From the NCBI GenBank assembly GCA_049306095.1, contig JBAQPU010000058.1:9362-73361 (forward strand): a stretch of 64,000 bases of DNA, in the 5' to 3' direction. The stretch is from UBA2336 sp049306095 (GTDB lineage Bacteria > Bacteroidota > Bacteroidia > Cytophagales > Cyclobacteriaceae). Below the pieces are notes generated by a model. The model searched no databases and was not told the origin of the DNA. It saw nothing but the letters and a program-made list of their open reading frames with translations. Both the position numbers and the translations under genes were made by a program. Below, piece after piece: positions 35,511 through 43,552 of this stretch. Every line of letters starts with the position of its first letter. Positions within the stretch are counted from its first letter, which is position 1.

Positions 35511-37199
35511 GAACCCCACAGCCGTATCATCTCCACGTAAGCGATCAGCTCCTGCTTCAAGTTTACCGCTTTTTAATTTCAGAATAGCATCAACACGGCC
35601 AAAACTTCCTGACCGTATTACTTTGTGCCCGAGAGAAATGAGTTCAATGCTGTCCCGGTTTTGAAGTGCCCCGCGTTCGGTGAAGATTGTATCTGGCAAC
35701 CACTGCGCATGTGTTCGTTTTGCATCGACTGCCTCCTGCATACCCATGCCGTGATCCACCACGTTAAGGATCACCTGAAAAACGGCTGTAATTATTCGCG
35801 ATCCTCCGGGTGATCCAACCACCATAAATAGTCGATTGTCCTTTTCAACGATAGTAGGGGTCATTGAACTCAGCATGGTTTTGCCCGGCTGTATTTCATT
35901 TGCTTTTCCACCGGTAACACCATACAAATTCGGTACGCCTGGCTTCATACTGAAGTCATCCATTTCGTCATTTAAAAAAAAGCCCGAGCCGGCCACGACT
36001 ACGCGTGAGCCAAACCAATCGTTGATGGTGGTGGTAACCGCTACCGCATTTCCGGCAGGATCAACAATAGAAATATGGGTAGTTTCAGTTGGTTCATATC
36101 CGGCAATTGAACCATTTTTGATCTGAGCACTAGGGGTGGCTTTAGCGGGATCAAAGGTTTTCATTCTTTGTCGAATGTAACGTTCATCAATAAGTTTTTG
36201 AACTGGAACGGTAAAGAAATCAGGATCACCTAAGTAGCCTGCGCGGTCGGCATACACTCTTCGTTCGGCTTCGGTGAGCAGGTGAATAGTTTTGGCATTG
36301 TTGTGACCCCAACTCCTGATCGGATATGGCTCTACACTTTTGAGCAACTGACTGAGCGCAACACCACCGCTGGAAGGTGGCGGCATGGAAATAATTTTAT
36401 ACTCCTTGTAGTAACTTATTACAGGGTTAAGCCACCGCGATTTGTAATTTTTTAAATCATCAAGCGTAATAATGCCATTGCCACGCTTTATTTCTGCAAT
36501 AATATCATCGGCTGTTTTGCCTTCGTAAAATCCTTTTCTGCCCTCATCGCGAATTCGCTCCAGGGTGTGCCCCAGGTCAATCCATTGAATGGTGTCATTT
36601 TCTTTCCATGTTTTAATCAGGTATTCCGGAAGAATTGAATTGTATTTTTTCAGATCCTCCTGAATGTCGTTCAGATTTTCAGAGGCTCTTTTTGTAAGCG
36701 GATAACCTTTCAACGCCAGGTCAATGGCCGGCTGCACTAAATCTTTCCAGGGAAGTGCTCCGTACTTTTCATGCATCGTAACCATGCCATCAACCGATCC
36801 GGGAACACCCGATGCCAGGTGGCCATAGGTACTTAAACCATCTCTCACATTCCCGGCTGAATCCAGGTACATATCTCTGAACGCTGCGCCCGGTGCTTTT
36901 TCTCTGTAATCAAGCGCTGTGGCATTTCCGTTGGCATCACGCATCAGCATAAAGCCTCCGCCTCCAATATTGCCGGCTTCGGGAAACACAACCGCCAGCG
37001 CCAACTGAACCGCCACTGCTGCATCTACAGCGTTGCCTCCCTTGCGCATGATCTCAACGCCAACCTGAGAGGCCAGCGGATGTGCCGATACCACCATGGC
37101 GGAGTCGGCAAGAAGACCGGTGTACGATTCCGGCTTACTTTTTTCAGTACAGGAAACGGCAATAATAACAGGTAAAAGCAGGGTAAGGCGCTTCATCAT
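35508..37199 (-). CDS. ggt: Gamma-glutamyltransferase, lipoprotein
   Basis: A 563-residue periplasmic enzyme cleaving gamma-glutamyl bonds such as those of glutathione. A signal with lipobox IAVSC (Cys about 17) precedes the Ntn-hydrolase chain. The autoprocessing nucleophile threonine is in ETTHISIVDPAGNAVAVTTTIND (about 378), preceded by the family QLL/ERRVYADR segments and followed by the substrate loop SSMTPTIV and GSPGGSRIIT. Its stop codon is formed by the heptamer repeat. It is divergent from a TetR regulator. Confidence 0.94.
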   Translation of the reverse strand: MMKRLTLLLPVIIAVSCTEKSKPESYTGLLADSAMVVSAHPLASQVGVEIMRKGGNAVDAAVAVQLALAVVFPEAGNIGGGGFMLMRDANGNATALDYREKAPGAAFRDMYLDSAGNVRDGLSTYGHLASGVPGSVDGMVTMHEKYGALPWKDLVQPAIDLALKGYPLTKRASENLNDIQEDLKKYNSILPEYLIKTWKENDTIQWIDLGHTLERIRDEGRKGFYEGKTADDIIAEIKRGNGIITLDDLKNYKSRWLNPVISYYKEYKIISMPPPSSGGVALSQLLKSVEPYPIRSWGHNNAKTIHLLTEAERRVYADRAGYLGDPDFFTVPVQKLIDERYIRQRMKTFDPAKATPSAQIKNGSIAGYEPTETTHISIVDPAGNAVAVTTTINDWFGSRVVVAGSGFFLNDEMDDFSMKPGVPNLYGVTGGKANEIQPGKTMLSSMTPTIVEKDNRLFMVVGSPGGSRIITAVFQVILNVVDHGMGMQEAVDAKRTHAQWLPDTIFTERGALQNRDSIELISLGHKVIRSGSFGRVDAILKLKSGKLEAGADRLRGDDTAVGF

Positions 37200-37259
37200 G
37201 TTTGGATTGGTTTAATTACAGGAAAAGTATTAATTAAAAGCAAACTTGGGTAAAGTATC

Positions 37260-37886
37260 ATGAACCTTCGTAAAGAAAAAGCAGCCCGGCTGAAAATTCA
37301 AATTCTTGAAACAACGTTAAAGCTGATCGGTAAAAAACCTTTTGAAGATTTGTTTGTCGATGACCTTTGCGCGAAAGTTAAGATTAGCAAGGTTACTTTT
37401 TTTAAATATTTTCCACAGAAGGAAGATATTCTGCTTTACTACTTTAGAATATGGTGCCTCGAGCGCGCCATTGAGATCAAATTAAAACCCCGTGAAGGCT
37501 TGCAGGGAATTTATTACTTAGCAGACAAACTTAGCGAGGAGTGTGAGAATCATCCCGGGCTAATGCTGAGCCTGATCGGCTACCTCACCGACCTGAAACG
37601 CCCCCCCAAGCCATTTACCGTACGCCCCGAAGAAAAGAAGCTGTTGTTTCCCGATCGGGAGGAAATCCATACAGTGGAAATCCTTTCACTCGACCAAATG
37701 CTGGAAAAGTTTACACTGGAGGCTATTTTTAAAAAAGAAATTACCAAAACCAGTAGCACGCGCGAGGTTACCAACCTCTTTCTAACGGTACTGTTGGGGT
37801 CTGTCGTTACAGCCCACATCAACCAGATCAGCCCGGTAAAGTTTTTCTTCCGCAAGAACATTGATTTATTGATGCGTGGGCTTTAA
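37260..37886 (+). CDS. TetR-family transcriptional regulator
   Basis: A 208-residue repressor-like protein with a TetR helix-turn-helix at about residues 10-58 (ILETTLKLIGKKPFEDLFVDDLCAKVKISKVTFFKYFPQKEDIL). The C-terminal ligand domain is not assignable. Its start lies 61 bp from the divergent ggt start, so it may control ggt, itself or the following outer-membrane gene. Confidence 0.88.
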   Translation: MNLRKEKAARLKIQILETTLKLIGKKPFEDLFVDDLCAKVKISKVTFFKYFPQKEDILLYYFRIWCLERAIEIKLKPREGLQGIYYLADKLSEECENHPGLMLSLIGYLTDLKRPPKPFTVRPEEKKLLFPDREEIHTVEILSLDQMLEKFTLEAIFKKEITKTSSTREVTNLFLTVLLGSVVTAHINQISPVKFFFRKNIDLLMRGL

Positions 37887-37958
37887 TAGTCTGACGGCTA
37901 CTTGCTTAAGAGCTTAAAAATCACTTACTTTTACTTAGTAAACCCTAAACCCCTCATT

Positions 37959-38771
37959 ATGAAAAGGAATATCGCTTTAGTCTCGTTTTTATTTCTCTTT
38001 ACTGCCCTTCACGCTCAGGATGAAGGAACGGCTGTTGCGCAAGAAAGATTTGCACGTGATATTTCCGTTTATGTAACGGGTGGCCCGTCATTAACACTGG
38101 GAAAAAATATTGGTGACTATAAAAACGGTATCAATTTTGAAATCGGTTTAAACAAACGATCGAATAAAGTGCTTTCATACGGTGGAAGCGTTTCCTATGT
38201 AAAATTTAAGTACGACCCGTCTGTAACAGAAGATATAGGCGGTAGTGCTTTTGTGCAGGATAATGGAGGAGGGTATTGGGAGGGATATGTAATTAACTTA
38301 ACCGGTGGAGATTTAAGCCTGATTTCGGTGGCTGGTAATATTCGGCTAGACATTATCCCATACAATGATAATTTAAAATTTGCCTTTTATGGTTTTGCCA
38401 AACCATTTGTTTCCTTTTCTAAGCGAACGGATGTGTACGGTGTATCAGATTATTATGAATCTTTTGACGATGGTGTAACGTGGGATCTTACAGAATCAGG
38501 GATCGATTGGGGGCCCGATGATTACGATGTATTGAAGGAGGAGTCTAAAGTTACAGGTGGAATTTTTGTTGGCCCAGGAATAGAAGTAATGCCAAGTAAA
38601 GCCGTAAGTTTCTTTGCGCAGGTAGCCATTGGATATACTTTTCCTGTTTCCATTGTGAGTACTGAATCTTATGATTCAACTCTGGATGACTACTTTGATG
38701 ATGAATTTCCAATGGTAACGGAGGGATTTCCTTCTATAAACTTTCAGTTTGGAGTTTCTTTTAATTTCTAA
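37959..38771 (+). CDS. Outer-membrane beta-barrel protein
   Basis: About 270 residues with a signal peptide (MKRNIALVSFLFLFTALHAQ). The ATG at 37959 is preferred to one 57 bp upstream because it opens the signal. The body has about ten amphipathic strands with acidic loops (GPSLTLGKNIGDYKNGINFEIGLN through INFQFGVSFNF). The terminal Phe fits outer-membrane insertion. Its ligand is unknown. The caspase gene follows after 21 bp. Confidence 0.7.
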   Translation: MKRNIALVSFLFLFTALHAQDEGTAVAQERFARDISVYVTGGPSLTLGKNIGDYKNGINFEIGLNKRSNKVLSYGGSVSYVKFKYDPSVTEDIGGSAFVQDNGGGYWEGYVINLTGGDLSLISVAGNIRLDIIPYNDNLKFAFYGFAKPFVSFSKRTDVYGVSDYYESFDDGVTWDLTESGIDWGPDDYDVLKEESKVTGGIFVGPGIEVMPSKAVSFFAQVAIGYTFPVSIVSTESYDSTLDDYFDDEFPMVTEGFPSINFQFGVSFNF

Positions 38772-38792
38772 AATGATTCGTTAAACGCAGGT

Positions 38793-40358
38793 ATGCGCCT
38801 CTGCATTTTTCTTTTTCTGTTTTTTTTGAAGATGTCTTTATTCGGGCAATTCCGTCTGTACGAAGAAGGCATCAAGAAGTATGACGAAAAGGATTATTAT
38901 GCCGCCATCGAATTGTTCTCCGATTTCCTGACAAAACCACTGCACGACAAAAAATTTGATGCCGATGCTTATTATTGGCGTGGCCTCGCAGCCTTCAAAT
39001 TAAAGGACTATGCAGCGGCAACAGAAGACCTGAAGCAAAGCCTGTCGCTAAATCACCCGAACAGCGGAAATATTCATTGGTTTCTGGCGAAAAGTCTGGC
39101 GCAACAAAATCAGTACAACGAAGCTTCCGTTGAGTATGGAAATGCACTGCGCATATTAGGTTCTGATAAAAAGAAACAATCGCAAATTCTTGCGGAGAGG
39201 GCCCAGGTTTATGTAAGCATGGAGAACACAGCAGCAGCCCAGCAGGATTTACAAATTGCTTCTTCCTTGGATCCCGGCAATCAAAAGCTTACGGATGCCC
39301 TGAATGAACTAAATACTGCAAAGTCAAGGAGCACCGGTGCACCGCCTGCTTTAGCAAAAGGAACTGAAAAGAAAACAGAGACGAAAACCATTCCACCGGT
39401 AACTCAACAGGTAACCAAAAAGGAAGAACCAACCACTACTCAACCGGTAACGCAGAAGCAACAGGAGAAAAAACCCGAAAGTATTGTTCAAAAACAAGAA
39501 GAGCCTAAAGCCACCGAACAAAAGAAAGAAGAAAAGAAAACTGAAGCAGTTGTTGCTAAGAATGACCCACCCACCGTTGCTCCCGTTGTTGTAGCACCTC
39601 AACAAGCTGCACCCGCAGAACCCAAGGAGCCAACCCTTTCCGAATTGTTTAAAGATGAAAAGCGATTTGCGCTGGTAATTGGTAATTCTGCCTATCCTAA
39701 AGAAATTGGTGTGCTGAAGAATCCCGCCAACGATGCTACTGATTTTGCAGCTGCCATAAAAAATCTTGGTTTTGAGGTTACCCTTATAACCGATGCCAGC
39801 TACGGTAAAATACGGGCCGAGATGATGAAGTTTCGTGATAAATTAAACTCCGGAGAGCGCGACAAAACTGTTGGGTTATTCTACTATGCCGGTCACGGAC
39901 TTCAGCATGATGGAGAAAATTACATCGTACCGGTTGATGCGGAGTTGCAATACGAAGATGACATTAGTCGCTTTTGCTTTCCAATTCAAAAGATGGTACT
40001 AACCCAGATGGAAAACACCAACTCGCGCATGAACATTGTTGTGTTAGATGCCTGCCGCAATAATCCTTTCCCGGCCTTGCACAGAGGAATTGGTGAATCT
40101 CAGGGGCTTGGCGAAATGAAGAAGGCCCGGGGAGCATTTATTGCGTATGCCACATCGCCTGGTTCGGTTGCTTCTGATGGAACAGGGCGAAATGGTTTAT
40201 ATACACAGGAGTTGATTAAGGCAATGGGCAAATCAAATAGAACCATCGAACAGGTATTTAAAGATGTGCGTGCCAACGTTCTCAGGCAGTCGGGCGATAA
40301 GCAAAACCCCTGGGAAAACTCCAATATTGTTGGCGACTTTTACTTTAAGCTGGATTAA
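38793..40358 (+). CDS. TPR-caspase (metacaspase-like) protein
   Basis: A 521-residue exported protein. It has a signal peptide (about 1-19), then TPR units (about 20-165), then a long Glu/Lys/Pro/Gln/Thr-rich linker (about 175-285). A caspase p20-type domain follows (about 290-521). The catalytic His is in FYYAGHGLQHDG and the Cys in VVLDACRNNPF, the standard His-Cys dyad; RFALVIGNSAYP starts the domain. Bacterial caspase-like proteins often act in signalling or protein processing. Here the signal peptide places it outside the cytoplasm. Confidence 0.9.
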   Translation: MRLCIFLFLFFLKMSLFGQFRLYEEGIKKYDEKDYYAAIELFSDFLTKPLHDKKFDADAYYWRGLAAFKLKDYAAATEDLKQSLSLNHPNSGNIHWFLAKSLAQQNQYNEASVEYGNALRILGSDKKKQSQILAERAQVYVSMENTAAAQQDLQIASSLDPGNQKLTDALNELNTAKSRSTGAPPALAKGTEKKTETKTIPPVTQQVTKKEEPTTTQPVTQKQQEKKPESIVQKQEEPKATEQKKEEKKTEAVVAKNDPPTVAPVVVAPQQAAPAEPKEPTLSELFKDEKRFALVIGNSAYPKEIGVLKNPANDATDFAAAIKNLGFEVTLITDASYGKIRAEMMKFRDKLNSGERDKTVGLFYYAGHGLQHDGENYIVPVDAELQYEDDISRFCFPIQKMVLTQMENTNSRMNIVVLDACRNNPFPALHRGIGESQGLGEMKKARGAFIAYATSPGSVASDGTGRNGLYTQELIKAMGKSNRTIEQVFKDVRANVLRQSGDKQNPWENSNIVGDFYFKLD

Positions 40359-40366
40359 CCGCCCGG

Positions 40367-40573
40367 CTATCCCTTCATCTTCACTTTTTTAACGCCCTGT
40401 TTCTCAAACCTGAGCTTGATGCGGCCTATGTGCCACTTCTTCTTGTACACATGGTTCTTGTACCAAGTGTGATGATAACGGGGCTTCACGACTGTAGAGG
40501 TGCCTGCTGTACTCTTACTGCACGAAGGAAGAGTCAGGAGAATCAATAGGATAATGGCAAGACCTTTAATCAT
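40367..40573 (-). CDS. Small basic lipoprotein
   Basis: A 68-residue protein that starts at ATG 40573. It has a lipoprotein signal with lipobox TLPSCSKS, then a short mature part very rich in Lys, His, Tyr and Trp (RYHHTWYKNHVYKKKWHIGRIKLRFEKQG). No family is known; the charge suggests binding to lipopolysaccharide, nucleic acid or peptidoglycan, which is only a guess. It is divergent from dps with 48 bp between start codons, and convergent with the caspase gene, 8 bp apart. Confidence 0.6.
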   Translation of the reverse strand: MIKGLAIILLILLTLPSCSKSTAGTSTVVKPRYHHTWYKNHVYKKKWHIGRIKLRFEKQGVKKVKMKG

Positions 40574-40621
40574 GTGGATACAGTCGTCTAAAAATAGTAC
40601 TTTTAACGAAAACAATGTGCG

Positions 40622-41101
40622 ATGGCAAAGACTAACCAAATCGGGCTTCTTCCGAAAGAAACTCAGCAATTGGCTGATAACCTAAACGACCTGCTGGCAG
40701 ATTATCAAGTATTTTATATGAACGCCAGGGGTTTCCATTGGAATATCAAGGGTGATAAGTTTTTTGAACTGCACCTGAAATTCGAAGAGTTGTATAACAA
40801 TGCCTTACTGAAGATCGATGAGATTGCCGAGCGCATTCTTACGTTAGGTTTTACCCCGTTGCATAGTTATTCTGACTATATAAAAGCTTCGAAGATCAAA
40901 GAGCAGAAAAATGTTTCGGACGGTTACAAAGCGGTTGGGTTTGTGTTGGATGGTTTTAAAACACTCATTCTAAAGGAGCGTGAATTGCTGGTAATGTCCG
41001 ATAGGGCAGGCGATGAAGGAACGAACGCACTGATGAGCGATTACATTCGTGAGCAGGAAAAATTAGTTTGGATGTATTCGGCCTTTCTAAACAATAAGTA
41101 A
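40622..41101 (+). CDS. dps: Dps-family ferritin-like protein
   Basis: A 159-residue DNA-binding/iron-storage protein of starved cells. The ferroxidase-site segment HWNIKGDKFFELHLKFEELYNNALLKIDEIAERI (about 40-74) is intact with its His, Asp and Glu ligands. The short N-terminal tail has few lysines, so DNA binding may be weak. It protects against peroxide by oxidising iron. Confidence 0.92.
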   Translation: MAKTNQIGLLPKETQQLADNLNDLLADYQVFYMNARGFHWNIKGDKFFELHLKFEELYNNALLKIDEIAERILTLGFTPLHSYSDYIKASKIKEQKNVSDGYKAVGFVLDGFKTLILKERELLVMSDRAGDEGTNALMSDYIREQEKLVWMYSAFLNNK

Positions 41102-41183
41102 GAAATAAAGTGCCGAAGTAGGATTCCATCCCATGATTCACCTCGAGGTCGTTTTTGGTTTACATTAAAATATTTTGTCAAAT

Positions 41184-41214
41184 TTTGGAGAAAACCCTCA
41201 TAGCACTATCTTTG
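41184..41214 (+). promoter_or_regulatory. Promoter of the tRNA-Asp array
   Basis: TTTG (41184-41187), exactly 19 bp, then TATCTTTG (41207-41214), followed by CGCTCC. It is a perfect Bacteroidota promoter 28 bp before the first tRNA-like copy. Confidence 0.75.
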
Positions 41215-41241
41215 CGCTCCGTTTTACCACGGAAACATATT

Positions 41242-41334
41242 GGTCTGGTAGTTCAGCTGGTTAGAATGCCTGTCCCGCCAAGGCGGGAAGGTCGCGGGGC
41301 AAGCGACAAGATTCTAAGAATTGAACAGTATTAA
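41242..41334 (+). repeat. Chimeric tRNA-Asp-like copy 1
   Basis: The first ~31 bases match the 5' part of tRNA-Asp (one change, GGTCTGG for GGTCCGG). A palindrome TCCCGCC-AA-GGCGGGA replaces the rest of the anticodon arm. AGGTCGCGGG, matching the variable loop and T stem, follows and forms a second hairpin GTCGC/GCGAC with new sequence. The unrelated tail contains TAAGAATTGAACAG. The 3' T strand and acceptor strand are missing. The copy is 93 bp. Confidence 0.85.
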
Positions 41335-41428
41335 GGTCCGGTAGTTCAGCTGGTTAGAATGCCTGTCCCGCCAAGGCGGGAAGGTTCGCGGGGCAAGCGA
41401 CAAAATTCTAAGAATTGAACAGTTTTAA
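41335..41428 (+). repeat. Chimeric tRNA-Asp-like copy 2
   Basis: 94 bp, nearly identical to copy 1. Differences are the restored GGTCCGG start, an extra T in AGGTTCGCGGGG, and small changes in the tail. It abuts the intact tRNA-Asp. Confidence 0.85.
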
Positions 41429-41502
41429 GGTCCGGTAGTTCAGCTGGTTAGAATGCCTGCCTGTCACGCAGGAGGTCGCGGGTTCGAGTCCCGTCCGGAC
41501 CG
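41429..41502 (+). tRNA. tRNA-Asp (GTC)
   Basis: A 74-nt cloverleaf with acceptor GGTCCGG/CCGGACC, D arm GTTC...GAAT (closing pair G-T), anticodon stem CCTGC/GCAGG, loop CTGTCAC, T stem GCGGG/CCCGT and discriminator G as required for Asp. CCA is not encoded. It is the third and only complete copy in its tandem array. Confidence 0.96.
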
Positions 41503-41509
41503 CTTAAAT

Positions 41510-41546
41510 AAAAGCCCTGTAAGTCAATCACTTATGGGGCTTTTGC
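41510..41546 (+). terminator. Terminator after tRNA-Asp
   Basis: AAAAGCCC...GGGCTTTT with an inner TAAGT/ACTTA stem gives a long hairpin ending in a T-rich run. Confidence 0.85.
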
Positions 41547-41592
41547 TTTTGTGATTATTTCGCCTATTCATTCCGTATTTCCACAATCCTTC

Positions 41593-41600
41593 TAACTTTG
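41593..41600 (+). promoter_or_regulatory. -7 box of accA
   Basis: TAACTTTG lies 41 bp before the accA ATG and matches TAnnTTTG. No TTG at the expected spacing was found, so only the -7 element is claimed. Confidence 0.45.
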
Positions 41601-41640
41601 TGCCTTTCCTGCAAAAGCAGAAATTATCTGAAACAGACCT

Positions 41641-42588
41641 ATGTTGTTGGAATTTGAAAAGCCTATCGCTGAGTTAGAAGCGAAACTGGAAGATATGAAA
41701 CACCTCGCTGGCGATAGTGACGAAAAAGTGAATGATGCCATTAAGGCCCTCGAAAAGAAGATAAAGGATTTAAAAAAAGAAACCTTCGAAAACCTAACCG
41801 GCTGGCAGCGGGTTCAAATCTCCCGCCACCCCGACAGGCCCTATACCCTGGATTACATTTACGAGATCACAACTGATTTTATTGAACTGCATGGCGATCG
41901 TACCGTTTCTGACGACAAAGCCATGGTAGGTGGTTTCGGTACCATTGAAGGCCAAACTTTTATGTTGATCGGCCAGCAAAAAGGAAGAAATACCAAGCAA
42001 CGCCAAGTCAGGAATTTCGGGATGGCTAACCCGGAAGGTTACCGTAAAGCCTTGCGCCTGATGCGATTGGCTGAGAAATACAATAAGCCTATTGTAACAC
42101 TCATTGACACACCGGGCGCTTTCCCAGGCCTTGAGGCGGAAGAGCGCGGGCAGGGCGAGGCTATTGCCCGCAACCTGAAGGAGATGTTTATGCTGAAAGT
42201 GCCGGTGATCTGTATTATTATCGGAGAAGGTGCATCGGGTGGGGCACTGGGCATTGCTATTGGTGATAGGGTGTTCATGCTGGAGAACACCTGGTATTCG
42301 GTTATTTCTCCTGAATCGTGCTCATCCATTTTGTGGAGAAGTTGGGATTACAAAGAACAAGCTGCCGAAGTTTTGAAACTTACCGGTAAAGATATGCTTC
42401 AGCTCAAGCTGATTGATGGCATTGTTAAAGAGCCGCTGGGTGGCGCTCATAACGATGTAAAATGGATGGCGGATGAAGTCAAAAAGAAAATTTTGTCAAC
42501 GTATGATGAGTTAAAGCAAATAACGGCCGATCAACTTATCCAGCAGCGCATCGATAAGTTTTGCTCCATGGGTGTGGTGAAGGAATAA
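41641..42588 (+). CDS. accA: Acetyl-CoA carboxylase carboxyltransferase alpha subunit
   Basis: The 315-residue alpha subunit that transfers carboxyl from carboxybiotin to acetyl-CoA, the first step of fatty acid synthesis. It has the helical N-terminal segment EFEKPIAELEAKLEDMK, then GRNTKQRQVRNFGMANPEGYRKALRLM, LIDTPGAFPGLEAEERGQGEAIARNL and GEGASGGALGI. It is full length. accD is not in the window. Confidence 0.96.
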   Translation: MLLEFEKPIAELEAKLEDMKHLAGDSDEKVNDAIKALEKKIKDLKKETFENLTGWQRVQISRHPDRPYTLDYIYEITTDFIELHGDRTVSDDKAMVGGFGTIEGQTFMLIGQQKGRNTKQRQVRNFGMANPEGYRKALRLMRLAEKYNKPIVTLIDTPGAFPGLEAEERGQGEAIARNLKEMFMLKVPVICIIIGEGASGGALGIAIGDRVFMLENTWYSVISPESCSSILWRSWDYKEQAAEVLKLTGKDMLQLKLIDGIVKEPLGGAHNDVKWMADEVKKKILSTYDELKQITADQLIQQRIDKFCSMGVVKE

Positions 42589-42589
42589 T

Positions 42590-42705
42590 CAAAGTTCATA
42601 TTTAAAGTTTAGTGTTTGATATTCATGGGCTCTGCGGAGCCTTTTTCTTTGGTATGCGGGTTACATCCTTAACTTTGAACCGGAAACTTGAAACTTTGAA
42701 CGAGA
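42590..42705. repeat. Heptad-period inverted element between accA and the MBL gene
   Basis: Bases 42590-42624 read as five 7-bp units of CAAAGTT type. Bases 42671-42705 read as five 7-bp units of AACTTTG type, the reverse complement, ending two bases... directly before the next ATG (42707). The central 46 bases hold a GC-rich terminator hairpin. Confidence 0.6.
42627..42648 (+). terminator. Terminator after accA
   Basis: GGCTC-TGCG-GAGCC followed by five T, in the centre of the heptad element. Confidence 0.7.
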
Positions 42706-42706
42706 A

Positions 42707-43543
42707 ATGAAACTTCATATAATCAACACAGGCTTCTTCAAACTTGACGGTGGCGCCATGTTTGGCGTTGTTCCAAAATCGATTTGGCAAAAAACTAATC
42801 CTGCCGATGACGCCAATATGTGTACATGGGCGTTGCGATGCCTCCTGATCGAAGATGGAAACAAACTGATTCTGATTGATAACGGCATCGGTGATAAACA
42901 GGATGCTAAATTTTTTAGCCATTACTTTTTACATGGCGATGATTCATTAATCAAATCCATTAACCAGGCCGGGTTCTCTGTAAACGATATTACCGATATG
43001 TTTTTGACCCATTTGCACTTCGACCACTGTGGCGGTGGGGTAATCAAAAATGGTGAAAAGTTTTCCATGACGTTCCCGAATGCGCAGTATTGGTCCAATG
43101 CCGATCATTGGAAATGGGCCACACAGCCCAATCCGCGTGAAAAGGCAAGCTTCTTAAAAGAGAATATCTTCCCTATGCAGGAAAGCGGGCAGTTAAAGTT
43201 TGTTGATGTTCAAGGTTCATCACCTTTTGAACAGTTTTCCATTCATTTTGTTTCGGGCCATACCGATAAAATGATGATCCCTAAGATCCGGTATAAGGGG
43301 AAAACCATCTGCTACATGGCCGATCTGTTGCCATCGGTGGGGCATATCCCGCTTCCGTATGTAATGGGGTATGATACACGACCGCTAATAACGCTCGAAG
43401 AGAAGGCTTTATTTCTGAATGAAGCTGCCGACAACAAGTATGTGTTGTTTTTCGAGCATGACTCGGTACACGAATGCTGTACGGTTGCAAAAACGGAAAA
43501 AGGCGTGCGACTGGATAAGGCTTTTAATTTGAACGAGCTATAA
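42707..43543 (+). CDS. MBL-fold metallo-hydrolase
   Basis: A 278-residue cytoplasmic metallo-beta-lactamase-fold enzyme. The metal motif HLHFDHCGG is near residue 103, GHTDKMM and further acidic/His ligands follow (SGHTDKMMIPKI about 183, FEHDSVHE near the end). It resembles the AHL-lactonase/arylsulfatase-like branch of small MBL hydrolases, but the substrate cannot be told. It is the first gene of a tight operon: the patatin gene starts 9 bp after its stop. Confidence 0.88.
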   Translation: MKLHIINTGFFKLDGGAMFGVVPKSIWQKTNPADDANMCTWALRCLLIEDGNKLILIDNGIGDKQDAKFFSHYFLHGDDSLIKSINQAGFSVNDITDMFLTHLHFDHCGGGVIKNGEKFSMTFPNAQYWSNADHWKWATQPNPREKASFLKENIFPMQESGQLKFVDVQGSSPFEQFSIHFVSGHTDKMMIPKIRYKGKTICYMADLLPSVGHIPLPYVMGYDTRPLITLEEKALFLNEAADNKYVLFFEHDSVHECCTVAKTEKGVRLDKAFNLNEL

Positions 43544-43552
43544 TTTTCACTG

